A stretch of 64,000 bases of DNA from Phymorhynchus buccinoides (lineage: Eukaryota > Mollusca > Gastropoda > Neogastropoda > Raphitomidae). The stretch is taken from contig CM065686.1 of NCBI GenBank assembly GCA_017654935.2, forward strand, positions 24,840,496 to 24,904,495, in the 5' to 3' direction. Positions 21,836 to 34,904 of the stretch are shown piece by piece; within the stretch, counting starts at the first letter, position 1; each line of letters begins with the position of its first letter. A program made the position numbers and the translations under genes. The notes beneath the pieces were generated by a model. The model saw only the letters and a program-made list of their open reading frames with translations. It had not been told where the DNA came from and did not search any database.

Positions 21836-22680
21836 TGTGGCTGTGTGAAACACAAAACGGGCCTTATAACTCCGCCGTTTTTCGACCGAATCGCTTCAAA
21901 TTTGCTGTGAGCCCTAATGGGGCGATGGCAACGGCAACCGAGGCGGCCGTGTCATTTGTGCGGTTTGGCAAATGCGCGAAACGCGTATCCACCGGCCTCT
22001 CGGCGCCCGTATCTCCGGTATTTCTGGACCGATTGCCTTCAAATTTGGCAGGTAGATGACCGGGGACGGTGAGTGACTATCGATGTGCCAAACCGGAAGC
22101 GAATCGATTCAGAAATGCGCGCGATATACGCCGCTTCACCTTTTCACAAATAACTCCGCCGTTTCTTAACCGAATCGTTCAAATTTGCTGTCAGGCTTGT
22201 CGTGGCAGGGGCGAAGCCTGCCAGCAAATTTGAAGAGAATCGGGAGAGAGCATCACTCTCAGAGCAGCGCCAACGGGAAACGGGGCCTTATAACTCCGCC
22301 GTTTCTTAACCGAATCGCATCAAATTTGCTGTACTCAGCGTTACCAGTACTTGGCGTTACCGTTACTAGGCGTTACCGTTACTAGGGAGAGCGCATCACT
22401 CTCAGAGCAGCGCCAACGGGAAACGGGGCCTTATAACTCCGCCTTTTCTTAACCGAATCGGATCAAATTTGCTGTACTCAGCGTTACCAGTACTTGGCGT
22501 TACCGTTGCTAGGCGTTACCGTTACTAGGGAGAGCGCGTCACTCTCAGAGCAGCGCCAACGGGAAACGGGGCCTTATAACTCCGCCGTTTCTTAACCGAA
22601 TCGCTTCAAATTTGCTGTGCTCAGCGTTACCAGTACTTGGCGTTACCGTTACTAGGCGTTACCGGTACTCGGCGTTGCGC
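21836..22680. repeat. 143-bp satellite array with diverged left flank
   Basis: Three units start with GGGAAACGGGGCCTTATAAC at 22275, 22418 and 22561, exactly 143 bp apart. Each also holds CCGAATCGC-TCAAATTTGCTG and GGCGTTACCGTTACTAGG. The sequence before (21836-22240) repeats the CTCCGCCGTTT...TTTGCTGT core in diverged form. Confidence 0.9.
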
Positions 22681-22689
22681 TAGTAATAA

Positions 22690-23008
22690 TTAATTATAAA
22701 GTTGTGTACAGATGATGAGAAATCATAAAAAAGAAAAACAACAGCAAAGCACATTATCTTCCAGAACCAAAGAAAACGAAGAAGAAGAAGAAGATACAGA
22801 ACAGACGAAATATGACATAACAACAAGAAGAGGAGAACAACAAAACAACTTCAGATAAACATGCGTCACCTCGCGAATCTAACATCATCTTATGATACGA
22901 CGCAAGACCACTCCAAATGTCTGTCTAATATGTAATAATGAAAAACCAAACAAGGCTAGTAACGAACCAACCAAAAGAATTCCGCGCTGCTTAAAATAGA
23001 ACAAGCGT
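22690..23008. other. Interval without recognised features
   Basis: A-rich, with GAAGAAGAAG words near 22780-22830. No gene seen. Confidence 0.45.
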
Positions 23009-23420
23009 GTCGCCGGGCGGCAGACATGTCATTTGACCGTTTTTACCACCCACACCAACACCATACTCTATTCTTCCATCTCCCTCCTCCTATCCCCTCA
23101 GGGTTTGTTAAGTAATGATGGTCTAGGATATATCTGATGATAAGAGCGCACCACCAAATGAACGTCTTGGGTCAAATGTTAAGGTCAACTAGCTTGAAAA
23201 TGTCTCCCGGTACCTTGGGTCATGCTGATCAAGAATATGTACAGTCATAGGGTGTTCGACCAACGGTTTTCAGACAAAGGCCACAACTTATAGAGGCAAC
23301 AGGTCAAAGATCAAGGTCAAGGCCATCGATGCTTTGCACCACAAATAAAATTGATAAAATCTACCAACCTACCAACTATGGGGACTGTAACGGCCAAAAA
23401 TATGAAAGATATGGCTAACA
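23009..23420 (+). repeat. Interspersed repeat X, copy 1
   Basis: It opens with CGCCGGGCGGCAGACATGTC (23011-23030). About 280 bp later it holds CAAAGATCAAGGTCAAGGCC and then GTGAAAGATATGG-like words. A fragment of the same family recurs at 24040-24215. It is related to 62940-63872. Class unknown. Confidence 0.6.
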
Positions 23421-24039
23421 CAACAATCTGGCATGTTCAAGGCCCATGATGCTGGCCTGAGACAATCTCCAACACCAGTCTCTGGGAGAAAACCAGCCAG
23501 AACTCCACCAGCCAAGACGCACATCCTAGTAAACCAGCGGGCACCGTCGCCAGACACTGAGGTGTTGGACTAGAACCCGCAAGGGAAGAGAAGAGTAGAA
23601 CTAGAAGGCCAAAGCAGACTTGGAGAAGATCAATGGAAAAGACATAAGGGGAACCGGACGGACATGGGCCCAACTGAGGAGGGGAGGGGTGCCCAGAAAC
23701 GAGTCCGTTGACGCGGTGTGGTTGCGGCCATATGCCCCCCAAGGACTCTACAGCAACAAGTCAAGTAAGTCAAGGCGTATGGTAAAGGCGAAGAACGTAA
23801 TCCAGTGATCCGAATGAGCATGAGCCAATGTACATGGCTGCAAGTACACAAGATGAAAAACCCTGAAAAGCCGGGGTCCAGGGGTAATGTCCCCCTGCAG
23901 CTGAAGAAACAAATGATGTATGAAGGTATTTTAGTTTGCTTTTTCCACAATTTATGCAAATGCTTATTTTAAAGTGTTTGAAAAATACAGTAGACACACA
24001 AAAATCTTGTTTGATAAATAAAAAAGAAGGAAATTCTTT
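23421..24039. other. Interval without recognised features
   Basis: No supported gene, although short frames occur. Nothing recognisable. Confidence 0.45.
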
Positions 24040-24474
24040 TTCTGGTAAAATTCAAAAACAGGAATTCCTTGTATACCAGGAAAGGTTGCACCCATGAATG
24101 TATCCATACACACCAAGTTTGGTGACAGTGACTCCGACGATGTGAAAGATATGGCCACAATGAGACAGTTATCAGGGTCCAACGTCAAGGCCAAGAACAA
24201 CACGGTTATAATTTGTTTATGAATGCCTTCTTCTCTTGGTGATACACCACTACACAATATTGTAAGTAATTCTACCCAGTGGTTCATAACAGACAGAAAA
24301 GCAAACAAGCAAACAAACAACTTGAAACACATAACAGACCGAGCCAGACTCGTTTGCCCACTTAACTGGGGCAAAGGTGTTTGGGGCCTACAGATCCAAA
24401 TCATGCTTCAAATGCCAATCAAGGTTTAGGCTTAACTGTAAACGGTCTGGTTCAAGTTTTGGCATGTGACCTCT

Positions 24475-24606
24475 CTCTCCCTCTCTCCCCCCCCCTCATT
24501 CCATCTCTTTCTTTGATTACCCCCTCCCTCCCCCCCCCCCCTCCCCCCCCCCCCCCCCCCCCTCTCTCTCTCTTCTCTCTCAGTGTTCATGAAACTATTG
24601 ACCTAA

Positions 24607-24694
<88 letters not shown>

Positions 24695-24755
24695 GTGTAT
24701 GTGTATGTATGTATGTGTGTGTGTGTGTGTGCGCGCGCGCGCGCGTGTGTGTGTA
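24475..24755. repeat. C-runs, (CT)n and (TG)n complex
   Basis: Interrupted poly-C at 24530-24562 is followed by (TG)n with TATG and CGCG variants (24609-24755). Confidence 0.95.
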
Positions 24756-24779
24756 ATCGGTATTCACATGTATTTGTCA

Positions 24780-25600
24780 TTCATAATATATTGATCTGAT
24801 TTTTTATTTTTTATTTTTTAATAGCTTCTTCTTTGTAAATGTTGTTGGCGAGATGTGAACAGCTTTTCCAACATTAAAAAAACAGATTCTTTCGTTCGTT
24901 CATACCCCGGTACTTTCCAAAGCAAACTAAACGGTAGGCGGTCCAATTTCCTTCTTTTCTGCTGGTCGCAATCCCACACCCACACTTATTAAACAACCTA
25001 CCCCCCCCCACACACACACCTAACCCTCTACTCAACTAACTCTCCGCCCTCCTCCCTCCCCACCTCTCTCTTGTCTCCCCCCTCACCAACCCCTGCTACT
25101 GCCGAGTCGCTTGTCACCTGTCTCTCCCGGTTATACCACAGAGACACCGAACTCAACTCGCAAACGTTGAAGGTTTACCACTACACTCATATCACCTGGA
25201 AAACTAAACGCGTAAACATAACTATTAGTAGTCTGTGTAAAACTGCTGTGGATTTATAGCGTGACGAACTGATAAACTACATCGTGTGTGGTGTCAGGAC
25301 TCCTCATTATCTCTGCTTCTTTCTATGTGCTTGCACATCAAGAATAAACATAATAATTAGGGATATCCGTTTATGGATATTACACAGCATCTTTGAACGT
25401 AAGCTTACTGTGACCACTGCGAAGAGTAGGGTGGAAAGGGTGTAGATTATCAATGAGTGTACAGCGTATCTTCTTTTACTGACTACAATCATGTGCATTC
25501 AGAACTGGATTGCAGTAAACTCTTATTACTGATGTGATTGAGGAAGAACGTTGTAGGCCTACAAACCATCGCCATTGGGAGGTAAGTGGGGAAAACATTG
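24780..25600. other. Interval without recognised features
   Basis: C-rich tract near 24990-25090. No gene or repeat family recognised. Confidence 0.45.

Positions 25601-25650
<50 letters not shown>
25601..25650. repeat. (TG)n microsatellite
   Basis: About 46 bp of pure TG. Confidence 0.95.
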
Positions 25651-25838
25651 CATGGTTCAGTATACATGTTGTGGAAGTCGGTGTTTGAATCGCAGAGGTG
25701 GAAGGTTCTGATTAGTTTCTTGTGATTGAACGTTAGGGTGAAGCAGTGTGCCTTATTATTATTATATGTTTTGAGGACTCTGGGGTCTGAATGGTCAATT
25801 ATAAAAGAAACGTATCTGAGAGAGAGACCGAGAGAAGA

Positions 25839-26407
<569 letters not shown>

Positions 26408-26520
26408 GTTTTTGTTGACTTTTAAAATTGATATAATAAAATCCATTTTTAGAGGGAATATTATTGATTATTTTGTGTTTCTGTGGGCTTACCTGTTTGT
26501 CTCTGGTGTACGTAAACTTG

Positions 26521-26590
26521 TGTGCACACGTGTGTGTTTTACTTGCTGTATGTGCACACGTGTGTGTTTTACTTGCTGTATGTGCACATG
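26521..26590. repeat. 30-bp tandem duplication
   Basis: TGTGCACACGTGTGTGTTTT plus ACTTGCTGTA occurs twice in exact tandem, with a third partial copy. Confidence 0.9.
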
Positions 26591-26769
26591 TGCTCGTCGC
26601 GCGCGTGCGTGTGGTTAATGTTTGTCTGGGTTTGCGGTTTGCGAACGAGTTTGATTTGTAGGCCTACATGTTGACTGTGTGGCAATGTAATAACAGGACC
26701 AATAAATCAGATTGAAAGGTCAATAATCTAAAGTGTCCTAACATCATCTCGCTTTTGACAAATATATTA

Positions 26770-26985
26770 GGGGAAGACGGGGTAAAAAGCGCATGGGCGG
26801 GTAAGAAGCCCACCCCAATTATCTTATGAAATGAAGCAAATTTCAGTCTCATTTTGCCCATGAGACGAGCGTTAATGTCTAGCATTCGTCTCATGGGCAA
26901 ATTTGACTGAATTTTTTATTTTATTTCATGAGATAATTGGGGTGGGCTTCTTACCCGCCCATGCGCTTTTTACCCCGTCTTCCCC
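26770..26985. mobile_element. MITE family A, copy 2
   Basis: Full length at 216 bp, with the same ends as copy 1 and TA at 26768-26769 and 26986-26987. Confidence 0.9.
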
Positions 26986-27139
26986 TAGCGTTGTTCGTGA
27001 CTGTTACCTAAGCTTGACGCTGTGCTTACCCAAAGCACTTATTATATGTATTAGCTATTGAAGGGATCGAATGTCTGGCAGGACTCATATCAGGTCAGTG
27101 AACTGCAGTCTTGTTCATTTCTGTAACCACAGTTAATGG

Positions 27140-27484
27140 TTTGATCCACACATCCATCGGCAGTCGTACGACTATACAACTGCGGCATTTGTGAGGCTGA
27201 GATCTGATGAAATACTACTGACTACATGAATCTGTTGAAATCTCACTCGTTTCGTTCAGTGCATGTGTAGATTCCCACACACGCATCTGGTGAAATATCT
27301 GTATTTCTTTTATCAGATATTCAATCTGGTCATTAGGGTATTGGGTCTATATGAATGTTATGTAGTGAATGAAACAAGTAGGATTTCATTATATTTATTC
27401 AGTCAGTAGCATTTCATCAGAATCATGCCTCACAGATGTCGTCATAATTGGATATTCGTACAACTGCATTTGGACGGGGGATCT
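27140..27484. mobile_element. MITE family B, copy 1 (long palindrome)
   Basis: The two halves are imperfect inverted copies. GATCCACACATCCATCGGCA at the left mirrors CAACTGCATTTGGACGGGGG at the right. Inside, GATGAAAT and GGATTTCAT words mirror each other. Related copies are at 28340 and 36285. Confidence 0.75.
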
Positions 27485-27727
27485 CCTGAATCGCCATTTC
27501 CCAAATCGCAACCTCATGTGACACATTGTGAACTCAGTGAACTTAGTGCCATTTATCAATGTTCATCGCTGCGTGCCTGTGTGCATGTGTTTGTTCTGAA
27601 TCAATCACTGACTAGTGAACATGAAGTGATGTTAATGTTAATGTTTGTGGAAATGAAAGCAAAGTTTGGCATGAAAAGTGGCTCTTAACTAAAGTTGATG
27701 TCTGTATTTTATATTTGTTTGTGCTCT

Positions 27728-28055
<328 letters not shown>

Positions 28056-28199
28056 GCACGCGCGTATGTCAGAATCTGTGTAGCGTTTCACTGAATGCGA
28101 GACATTGATTGACATGAAGGAGTACAATAAAGAATGCGAAATGAGAAGGCGAATTGCAACTGCTTGACAGCACTCTTATCTAATCGCCATAAAGGGGAG

Positions 28200-28330
28200 T
28201 TCCCGGCCATGTGGCGAGACGGGAAATGGCGAATCGGCATCTACCCGCTTCTTCTGTTGGGCCAAGGGCCTGGCTGGACACGGATCAGTGATCTGGAGTC
28301 TCCCCTGACCACTGCACCACACAGCCGACA
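28200..28330. repeat. Degenerate tRNA-like SINE trace
   Basis: On the - strand TGGTGCAGTGGTCAGGGGAG resembles an A box and D arm, but no B box is convincing. Confidence 0.3.
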
Positions 28331-28339
28331 CAGGCAATG

Positions 28340-28678
28340 GTCTGATCCACACATCCAACTACAGTCGTATGACCACCCAACTGCCACATTCGTGAGGCTG
28401 GGATCCGATGACATAATGCTGACTACATGAATCTGATGAAAACCGTACTCGTTTTGTTCACTACATTCCCATTTTTACGAATCTGTCGAAATAGCTGTAT
28501 TTCTATATCAGATATTTAATCAGATTCGTGCATTGGGTCTACACGAATATAGTGAACGAAACGAGACTAGTAATATTTCATAAGATTCATTCATTCAGTA
28601 GTATTTCATTGGAATCATGGCTCACATATGTCGTCGGATTTGGATATTCGTACAACTGCAATTGGACGTGTGGATCGG
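28340..28678. mobile_element. MITE family B, copy 2
   Basis: It starts TGATCCACACATCCAACTAC and ends GCAATTGGACGTGTGGATCG, which are inverted matches. The interior matches copies 1 and 3. Confidence 0.8.
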
Positions 28679-28889
28679 TTCCTTTAGCCACGCAGTCATC
28701 CTAATGAGCTGTTTAGTTCTTGACATGAAGTGGCGTTTCATTTGAAGAAAGTTTTCTAACAATGGAAAAACCACTATATCTTTCTCTGTCTTTCTCTTCT
28801 CACGCGCCCATGAGCGGAAAAAATAGATTTTGCCTTTTATTTGACAATGTCGGCTTTAGGAAATGAAGATGCTACACAGACCACATCTT

Positions 28890-29880
28890 TGTATTACGGC
28901 AGATTCTGGAACAGTCTTATGAGTGGAACAGCCCACTACACATCGCTTTTATTGATTTCGAGAAAGCGTTCGACAGCCTGCACAGTGCCTCCCTCTGGAT
29001 AATTATTCGACACTATGGCATACCTCAGAAGCTGGTCAACATCATCCAATCTCTTTACAAGAACTTTGAGTGCTGAATCATTCACAACAACGAACTGACA
29101 GAACCCTTCAAGATGGACACCAGAGTGGAGCAAAGATGTATCATGTCACCACTGCTGTTCTCCCTGGCCATTGACTGGCTTGATGCGCAACGTCACCCAA
29201 GGAAACCGACAGGTTATCCAGTGGACCCTGACTTCAGTCCTGGAAGACCTAGACTATGTGGGCGACCTGGAACTACTATCACTCAGGCTCCAAGACATCC
29301 AACAGAAGATAACCAGCTTGACTGAAACAGCTGCCACCATTGGACTCAAGGCGAACGAAGAGAAGACCCCAGCTATGAGGAAGAATGCCACAAATTAACC
29401 AGCTTGACTGAAAGGCGAACGAAGAGAAGACCCAAGCTATGAGGAAGAATGCCACAAATAACAACCCTATCATTGTGAACGGCAAACCTCTAGACGATGT
29501 GCAGGAATTGACCTACTTGGGCAGCAACATGACAACAAACAGCGACTGCGACAAGGAGATCAACACCAGGATCAGCAAAGCGAACCCAGCCTTTGCCATG
29601 CTCTGGAAAACTACGGGCCTCAGCATCCACACCAAGATCAGAATCTTCAAAAGCAACGTCCTCAGTGTTCTCCTGTATGGATCAGAATGCTGGAAAACCA
29701 CTGCCACAATCGAGGGGAAACTGAAAGTGTTCCAGACCAAGTGTCTGCGAAGAATCCTGGAGATCTTCTGGCCCAACACCATCTCTAACGAAGACCTCCG
29801 GACCAGAACAGGAGGAACAACTCTGCGCGAGACCATCCAGGTGCGCAGATGGAGATGGCTAGTACTGTCTGCCGCATGTG
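28890..29880 (+). pseudogene. LINE ORF2 fragment (reverse transcriptase to C-terminus)
   Basis: The + strand reads IAFIDFEKAFDSLHSASLW (palm A region) and then, after a TGA, RVEQRCIMSPLLFSLAIDW. Next comes LDYVGDLELLS where FADD-type palm C residues are expected. It then reads VNGKPLDDVQELTYLGSNMT, ISKANPAFAMLWK, VLLYGSECWKTT and CLRRILEIFWPNTISNEDLR. This order is that of RTE-like non-LTR retrotransposons. The catalytic Asp pair is not preserved, and stops and frameshifts are present. A segment ending at 29397 is partly repeated at 29398-29459. Confidence 0.85.
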
Positions 29881-29980
29881 GTTTAAGCAAATCTTTATTC
29901 CGTTGAAAACGATCAAACAGAAAGACAATTAGAGCAACAACTAGCTCGAAGATTATACCGTGCTCCTTAAATTAACATCA
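29878..29980 (-). repeat. Retroposon 3'-end family F, copy 1
   Basis: GGTTTAAGCAAATCTTTATT and CAACTAGCTCG...CGTGCTCC match 34925 and 40453. On the - strand it reads as a 3' end with AATAAAGATTTG. Confidence 0.6.
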
Positions 29981-30119
29981 TAGTTGCACAATTGATTGAA
30001 CAGATGGAGACTGTATTCAAACCAAGTAATATAATGATGAACAAAATTAAAGGTATTGTTAATCGATATCATTTAGAAACTTGTTACAACTGTGAATACA
30101 AAGGAATAATTAAAGAGTG

Positions 30120-30130
30120 AACAAAATAGA

Positions 30131-30178
<48 letters not shown>

Positions 30179-30440
30179 CAATCAATAAATTTACAAATTT
30201 GAGAATTTGGGAGAGACCAAGGGGAAACAAAACACAAAACAATAAATGATCCATAGCACAACATGAAATGTGAATCAGCCAGTAAAGCATTGGAGAATCA
30301 CACGCAATACGTACACGTTTCGATCATACAGACAATATTGCTTTCAAAACTTCAATAATAATAATAATAATAATAATGAATAAATAAATAAATAAATGAA
30401 TCAATCAATCAATCAATCAATAATAAATAAATAAACAAAT
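30120..30440. repeat. (AAT)n and (AATAAATA)n tracts
   Basis: AAT runs at 30127-30178 and 30353-30377, then AATAAATA and ATCA runs. These may be tails of the adjacent minus-strand LINE. Confidence 0.85.
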
Positions 30441-30575
30441 AAATAAATGAATACAAACATGACTTAAAATCTGTTGGTTTCAGAAATATATTCATGAACA
30501 ATTTCAAATGTCAAAATGTTCGAATGGATGTTCGAATACAGGGTTACCCTTCAGAAGTGTTTCAACAATACAATA

Positions 30576-31240
30576 TTATAATGGAAGTTTTGAAATTGTA
30601 CGAGCACGGGCTTCATTAAAATTAATACAATGTAACAAGTAATGCTCCGCCGTCTCCGCCGCGTTACCACAAGCACAAAATGGGTCATCGACAAGATGAC
30701 GATTAAACATACCATTCTTTAAGTCGCTCATGCCAAGACGGAGACGGCAGTGCATCACTTGCTGTTCCCTCTTGCCAAGATAGAAATGAGGTGGTACAAC
30801 AGGATCTTCTGCTGATAAATAACGCTTAATTGTGCTTAAAGTGTTGCATGCTTTAATATTGTTTGGCAAAGAGTTCCACAGGAGCGTTGTAGATGGGATA
30901 AATGACTTTTTATATACTTCTGTTTTGCATCTAGGCACATTTCTTTCTAAGAGTCTTCTTCTATGGTATGGGTTCTTGTCTGCAACAAGGCCAGGTAATA
31001 TATTTATTAAATAATCAGGGCACATACCATTTATAATTTTCATAATAAAAGATACTTTTATGTCTTTCTCTTCTTTTCCTTAATAAACAAAAGCCAGATT
31101 CTTCATGCAGCTTTTGATGACTTGTTCCACGAACTGCTCCAACAATTGTTCTTATGGCTTCTAAGTGTAATTCTTCAAGTCTGCCGCGTGTCACTGGACT
31201 CACTACTCAGAGTGGGTCTACGCTGGACACCACAGGGGAG
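30576..31240 (-). pseudogene. LINE ORF2 C-terminal fragment
   Basis: On the - strand it reads GRLEELHLEAIRTIVGAVRG and ESGFCLLRKRRERHK, then, after a frameshift near 31015, MKIINGMCPDYLINILPGLV, TTLLWNSLPNNIKA, YLGKREQQVMHCRLRLGMSD and a C-terminal zinc knuckle-like CACGNAAETAEHYLLHC. This is a non-LTR retrotransposon end. The strand and the AAT tails to the left agree with a 3'-end insertion. Confidence 0.8.
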
Positions 31241-31578
31241 AAGAAACCGGGGGCGATCAAAGCCAGACGGCACAGAGAAAATACGAATGTTTACGAAATA
31301 CGAAATACGAATGTTTTATTGAGGGTAAAAAGGATAAGCTACAATAGCTTCTTTGCACCTGGCCCTCTCACTCACACACTCACACCATGCATCAGGCAAA
31401 TAAAAATTGACATAAAAACAATCAAGTCAAGAAAATTAAACAAAAATTGGCACATTAAATAATTGACAGAGAATCAAATTGGGAATTAAAAGCAAACATG
31501 GATAATGATGAGCAATGCTGAACTTGAATTGGTGGTTTGAATTGAGAGAGTGAGTTTATATGACAAAGGGAAATATAG
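31241..31578. other. Interval without recognised features
   Basis: A small direct repeat GAAATACGAAATACGAA occurs near 31290. No gene seen. Confidence 0.45.
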
Positions 31579-31750
31579 TTGTTGTTGTTGTCATACCCTG
31601 GCTTGAAGACCTTGGGGATCATCCCAGCAGCCGAAGCACTCGAACATTATGGTACAAATGCACCAGCTAGGGATGAGAACATTACGTGTGTGACCGTTTT
31701 CGATTACCTCGCCACATGAGCAGCCACACTCCGACTTCGGAGGAGGGAGG
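31579..31750 (-). mobile_element. SINE-like repeat G, copy 1
   Basis: On the - strand it starts around CGGAGTGTGGCTGC, contains ATGTTCTCATCCCTAGCTG and ends in (AAC)n (GTTGTTGTTG on +). A + strand copy is at 53215. Confidence 0.7.
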
Positions 31751-32154
31751 TATAGTAAGCCAGCAGAGTGGTCTCCCATGGGCTACCAGAAGCGCTAATT
31801 TTCAACGCATCTATCTGCATGCATTCCTGGCATAGTGCTATGCTCACAGTGCTTTTCGTGTTTCAGATTTTCATTAGCGGTGAATTCTTGTCACGTTTAC
31901 GCGTTTATGCGTGCATGCCTCTTTACCAGCCTTTCCACTTGGCCACGCCAACGTTACGAACCATCACCTGCTTTCTTCAAACTGACCTGCTATGCGTTAT
32001 TATTCATACGAGCTTAGCACTTCGCCTTACTGTTCCATCTATTTGCACTCCTTACTGACTGAGAACTAGAGGCTTTGCAAAAGCCAGCCACCTCTTTTGT
32101 TGTTAGTTCCCGAGCGAAGCTTCGTGAAGTATTGCTCTTGTTTCATTCGCCAGC

Positions 32155-32640
32155 ACGCCCGTCCGTCGGTCCGTGCGTGCGTGCGTGCGTCAGTGCGTGC
32201 TTGCATGCACGCATACGTGCGAATCACAGGGTTCGAATCCCAAGGCTGTATCTCGAGAACTGATGCATGGAATTGCTTCAAATATTGTGTGGTGGTGCAT
32301 CACGGTACACACAAAGTTCCACACAAAAACTATGACCATGCTGACCTTCACCTCAAAGTTTGACCTTCAAAATGTAAATTTATTCTTACAGCCATATCTT
32401 TCACGTCGTTGGACTTACAGTGTTTAAATTTGGTATGCAGGTGCATTGGCTTATGGTCATTCCGAATATTGAGTACGAGCAAGGTCAAGGTCACAACGGT
32501 TATAGTCTGCCTATAGGATCCCCTGTAGCCGGTGATTCACTACCACAAATATTTGAGACATTTAGAAGCTTAATGGTGATTCTGAATATTGAGTATCCAT
32601 CAAGGTCAAGGTCAGCAGCGTAGGAACGTTGCTGCCACTC
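32155..32640 (+). repeat. Repeat X fragment with B-box motif
   Basis: After GTGCGTGC repeats, GGGTTCGAATCCC (32229-32241) is a perfect B box without an A box. Beyond it are CATATCTTTCACGTCGTTGG and two AAGGTCAAGGTCA sites (about 32484 and 32600), shared with 62940-63872. Confidence 0.55.
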
Positions 32641-32819
32641 GACGACACACTAGTTGTTGGTCTTCTTCTGTTGCTTCACCACCAATGGCATGAACAACGT
32701 CACAACACTCAGATAGCTAAACATTTTCATTTGATCCGTTGTTCACGGTCTGATAACTGGTAATTGTATAGGGCCTGCATTGAAATAGGTTCTGGCAACG
32801 TATGCATACTTATTGTGAA

Positions 32820-33135
32820 GCTGATTGATTGATTGATTGATTGAGTGATTGAAGAAAAGTGAGAACGCTTGCGAACTTTTCGGCAAATGCTGGCGTTTCT
32901 TCGACTTTTTCTTGCAGAATTGATCAAAGCGTTCGAAGCGCCCGCTCTTGTGAAACTATCCTGTCTGTGTGGGGGTGGGGGTGGGGGGGGGGGGGGTGTT
33001 AACTTAAAGACCGAGGGGGCAATACACCCCCAGTGTGCTTACCAGAGCTTAGGGTAAGTTTCAGGTAACTGTCAATTGATAGTATGGAAATGAATCCTGC
33101 CTGTCTGTCTGTCTGTCTGTCTGTCTGTCTTTGTG
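32820..33135. repeat. Short low-complexity tracts
   Basis: (GATT)n at 32822-32848, a G-rich run at 32972-32997 and (CTGT)n at 33099-33130. Confidence 0.85.
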
Positions 33136-33278
33136 TCTGTATATTACCTATCCTCGCTTTCTCTATAGCATTGTCTCCCTCTCCGTCTCGGTCTCTTTAA
33201 CACGCAGAAGCCTGCATAATATAGGACACAAACCAGTACAACACAACACAGCTGATTCTTTGTCAGCTTATTCTTTAA

Positions 33279-33572
33279 CCCTTTCACCGCCAAAGTCGCA
33301 TTTTAGCACCACAGTGATTTAACACCTATGTCACTAAAAGGCATCAAATTGGGGTTTGTTTTCCAAAGACCCTGGTTTTGGGAAGTAAGGGTTTATTCAT
33401 AATATCACAAAGAATCCCCATTGTCTTAGTTTTGGGAAGTAAGGGTAGACATTATTTTATATATGTCACAGAAGAATTGATCCAATACTGTAGATATGAT
33501 TTTGACTTCTTGACCTGACAGCACTAAATTTAATGGCAATTTTTGGCTGAAATATGGCTGGCGGTGAAAGGG
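33279..33572. mobile_element. piggyBac-like MITE family C, copy 1
   Basis: Ends CCCTTTCACCGCCA and TGGCGGTGAAAGGG are perfect inverted repeats flanked by TTAA on both sides (33275-33278, 33573-33576). TTAA target sites and CCCTTT-type ends are typical of piggyBac elements. Interior words (TTTTGGGAAGTAAGGGT twice) are shared in part with the copy at 44450. Confidence 0.85.
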
Positions 33573-33894
33573 TTAATCCTCAATAAAGATGATTTTGACT
33601 TGACTTGACTTGACAACACTAACACAACAACACTACAACATAACAATAAATGCAAACATAATTCAAAACAGCATAATTCAACACGGGTACCTTAGTTTAC
33701 ACTTGATACGTAACACAAATTGACAGAATGCATGACTGAGTTTTGTTTTGCAACCCACCCCCCTCTCTCTCTCATCCATCAGTCACCATTTTTTATTTTT
33801 TATTTTACAAAGTTTTGATCGCAGTTCGACAAAAACAAGACAAAACAAACAGGCCAGCATACACCGCCTAGAACGATCCCATCTGAAGTGAAGT

Positions 33895-34395
33895 GTTAGG
33901 CGAGGTACCGAATCGCCGTCTCCCAACTCGCCGTTTCCCCACTCGCCGTTTTCTAGCTCGCCGTATAAGTTTTTCAATTTTACAATCTGTTGCATTTCGC
34001 CGCATAGACCAGGGATAAGAAGCAGTAGTAAAATGTTATCTTTTGTGTATTCGACACTAAATTGACCCTAAACCTATCCCTAACCCTATCCCTAACCCAA
34101 CCGTAACCCTAAACCTATCCCTATCCCTAACCCTAAACCTATCCCTAACTCTTCGCACATGCGCAGACATGTTGAGAGCAAATCCATTTTGAGAACGCCA
34201 CACCGGCCATACGGCCAAAAGCAAGAACACAATTCATGGCATCAATTCAGTAAACAGTGAATAAGGCGAAATAGCACTGAAAAAAACGGCGATTTGACAC
34301 TGCTATGCGGTTTGGTCTAAAGACGGCGAGTACGGCGAGTAGACACCTATACGGCGAGTAGAGAAACGGCGAATCGGGACCCTCCCCAGTGTTAC
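33895..34395. mobile_element. Inverted-repeat element with ACTCGCCGT arrays
   Basis: The left end (33900-33965) reads GAATCGCCGTCTCCC followed by AACTCGCCGT-type units. The right end (34315-34390) is the inverted form with ACGGCGAGT units and ACGGCGAATCGGGAC. Between them lies degenerate telomere-like CCCTAA/CCCTAT sequence (34065-34155). No coding frame. Confidence 0.6.
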
Positions 34396-34399
34396 CATC

Positions 34400-34900
34400 G
34401 GGCCGTCGACACAGAACTCTAAAACTGAAAATAAGAGCACAGAAAACTTTCTTACCAAGATCAATCCATCTGTTGAACTCTTAATGCACTGCATCGAGTG
34501 ATTGTTTTGCTGAGCAGCCTGTCCAGCTCCTTGGGATTGAATTTGTGCAAGCCTATTTGTAGTCCTTTTGTTCTGCAACAGATTACTGTTGTGTATGTCC
34601 TTGACGAAATTGTCTGTGCAGAGATGGTGTAGTACACTATTATTTTGCTGCATGTTTAAGCGTTATTCTTGCCTCGTTTTTCAACTGAGTATGTCTTGAT
34701 TTAAAAAGTAATTTATATGTATTTTAAAAATGCGTTCTGCTTTTACTGGACTATTTGTTCATATTTGTCCGGTTTGCTAATTATAACATTGCAGTGTTGT
34801 TAGTTATTAGTTCATATTCTTTGTTGTTGATAAATGCGTTTATTGTTGTTTTTTTTACCTGGCTGCAATTTCTCTGTTATGAGATAATAAAGAGGGTAAA
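34400..34900. other. Interval without recognised features
   Basis: AT-rich, with no gene or repeat family recognised. Confidence 0.45.
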
Positions 34901-34904
34901 GATG

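Noticed and set aside
34060..34155. True telomere or chromosome end
   Set aside because: The repeats are degenerate, short and internal, inside an inverted-repeat element.
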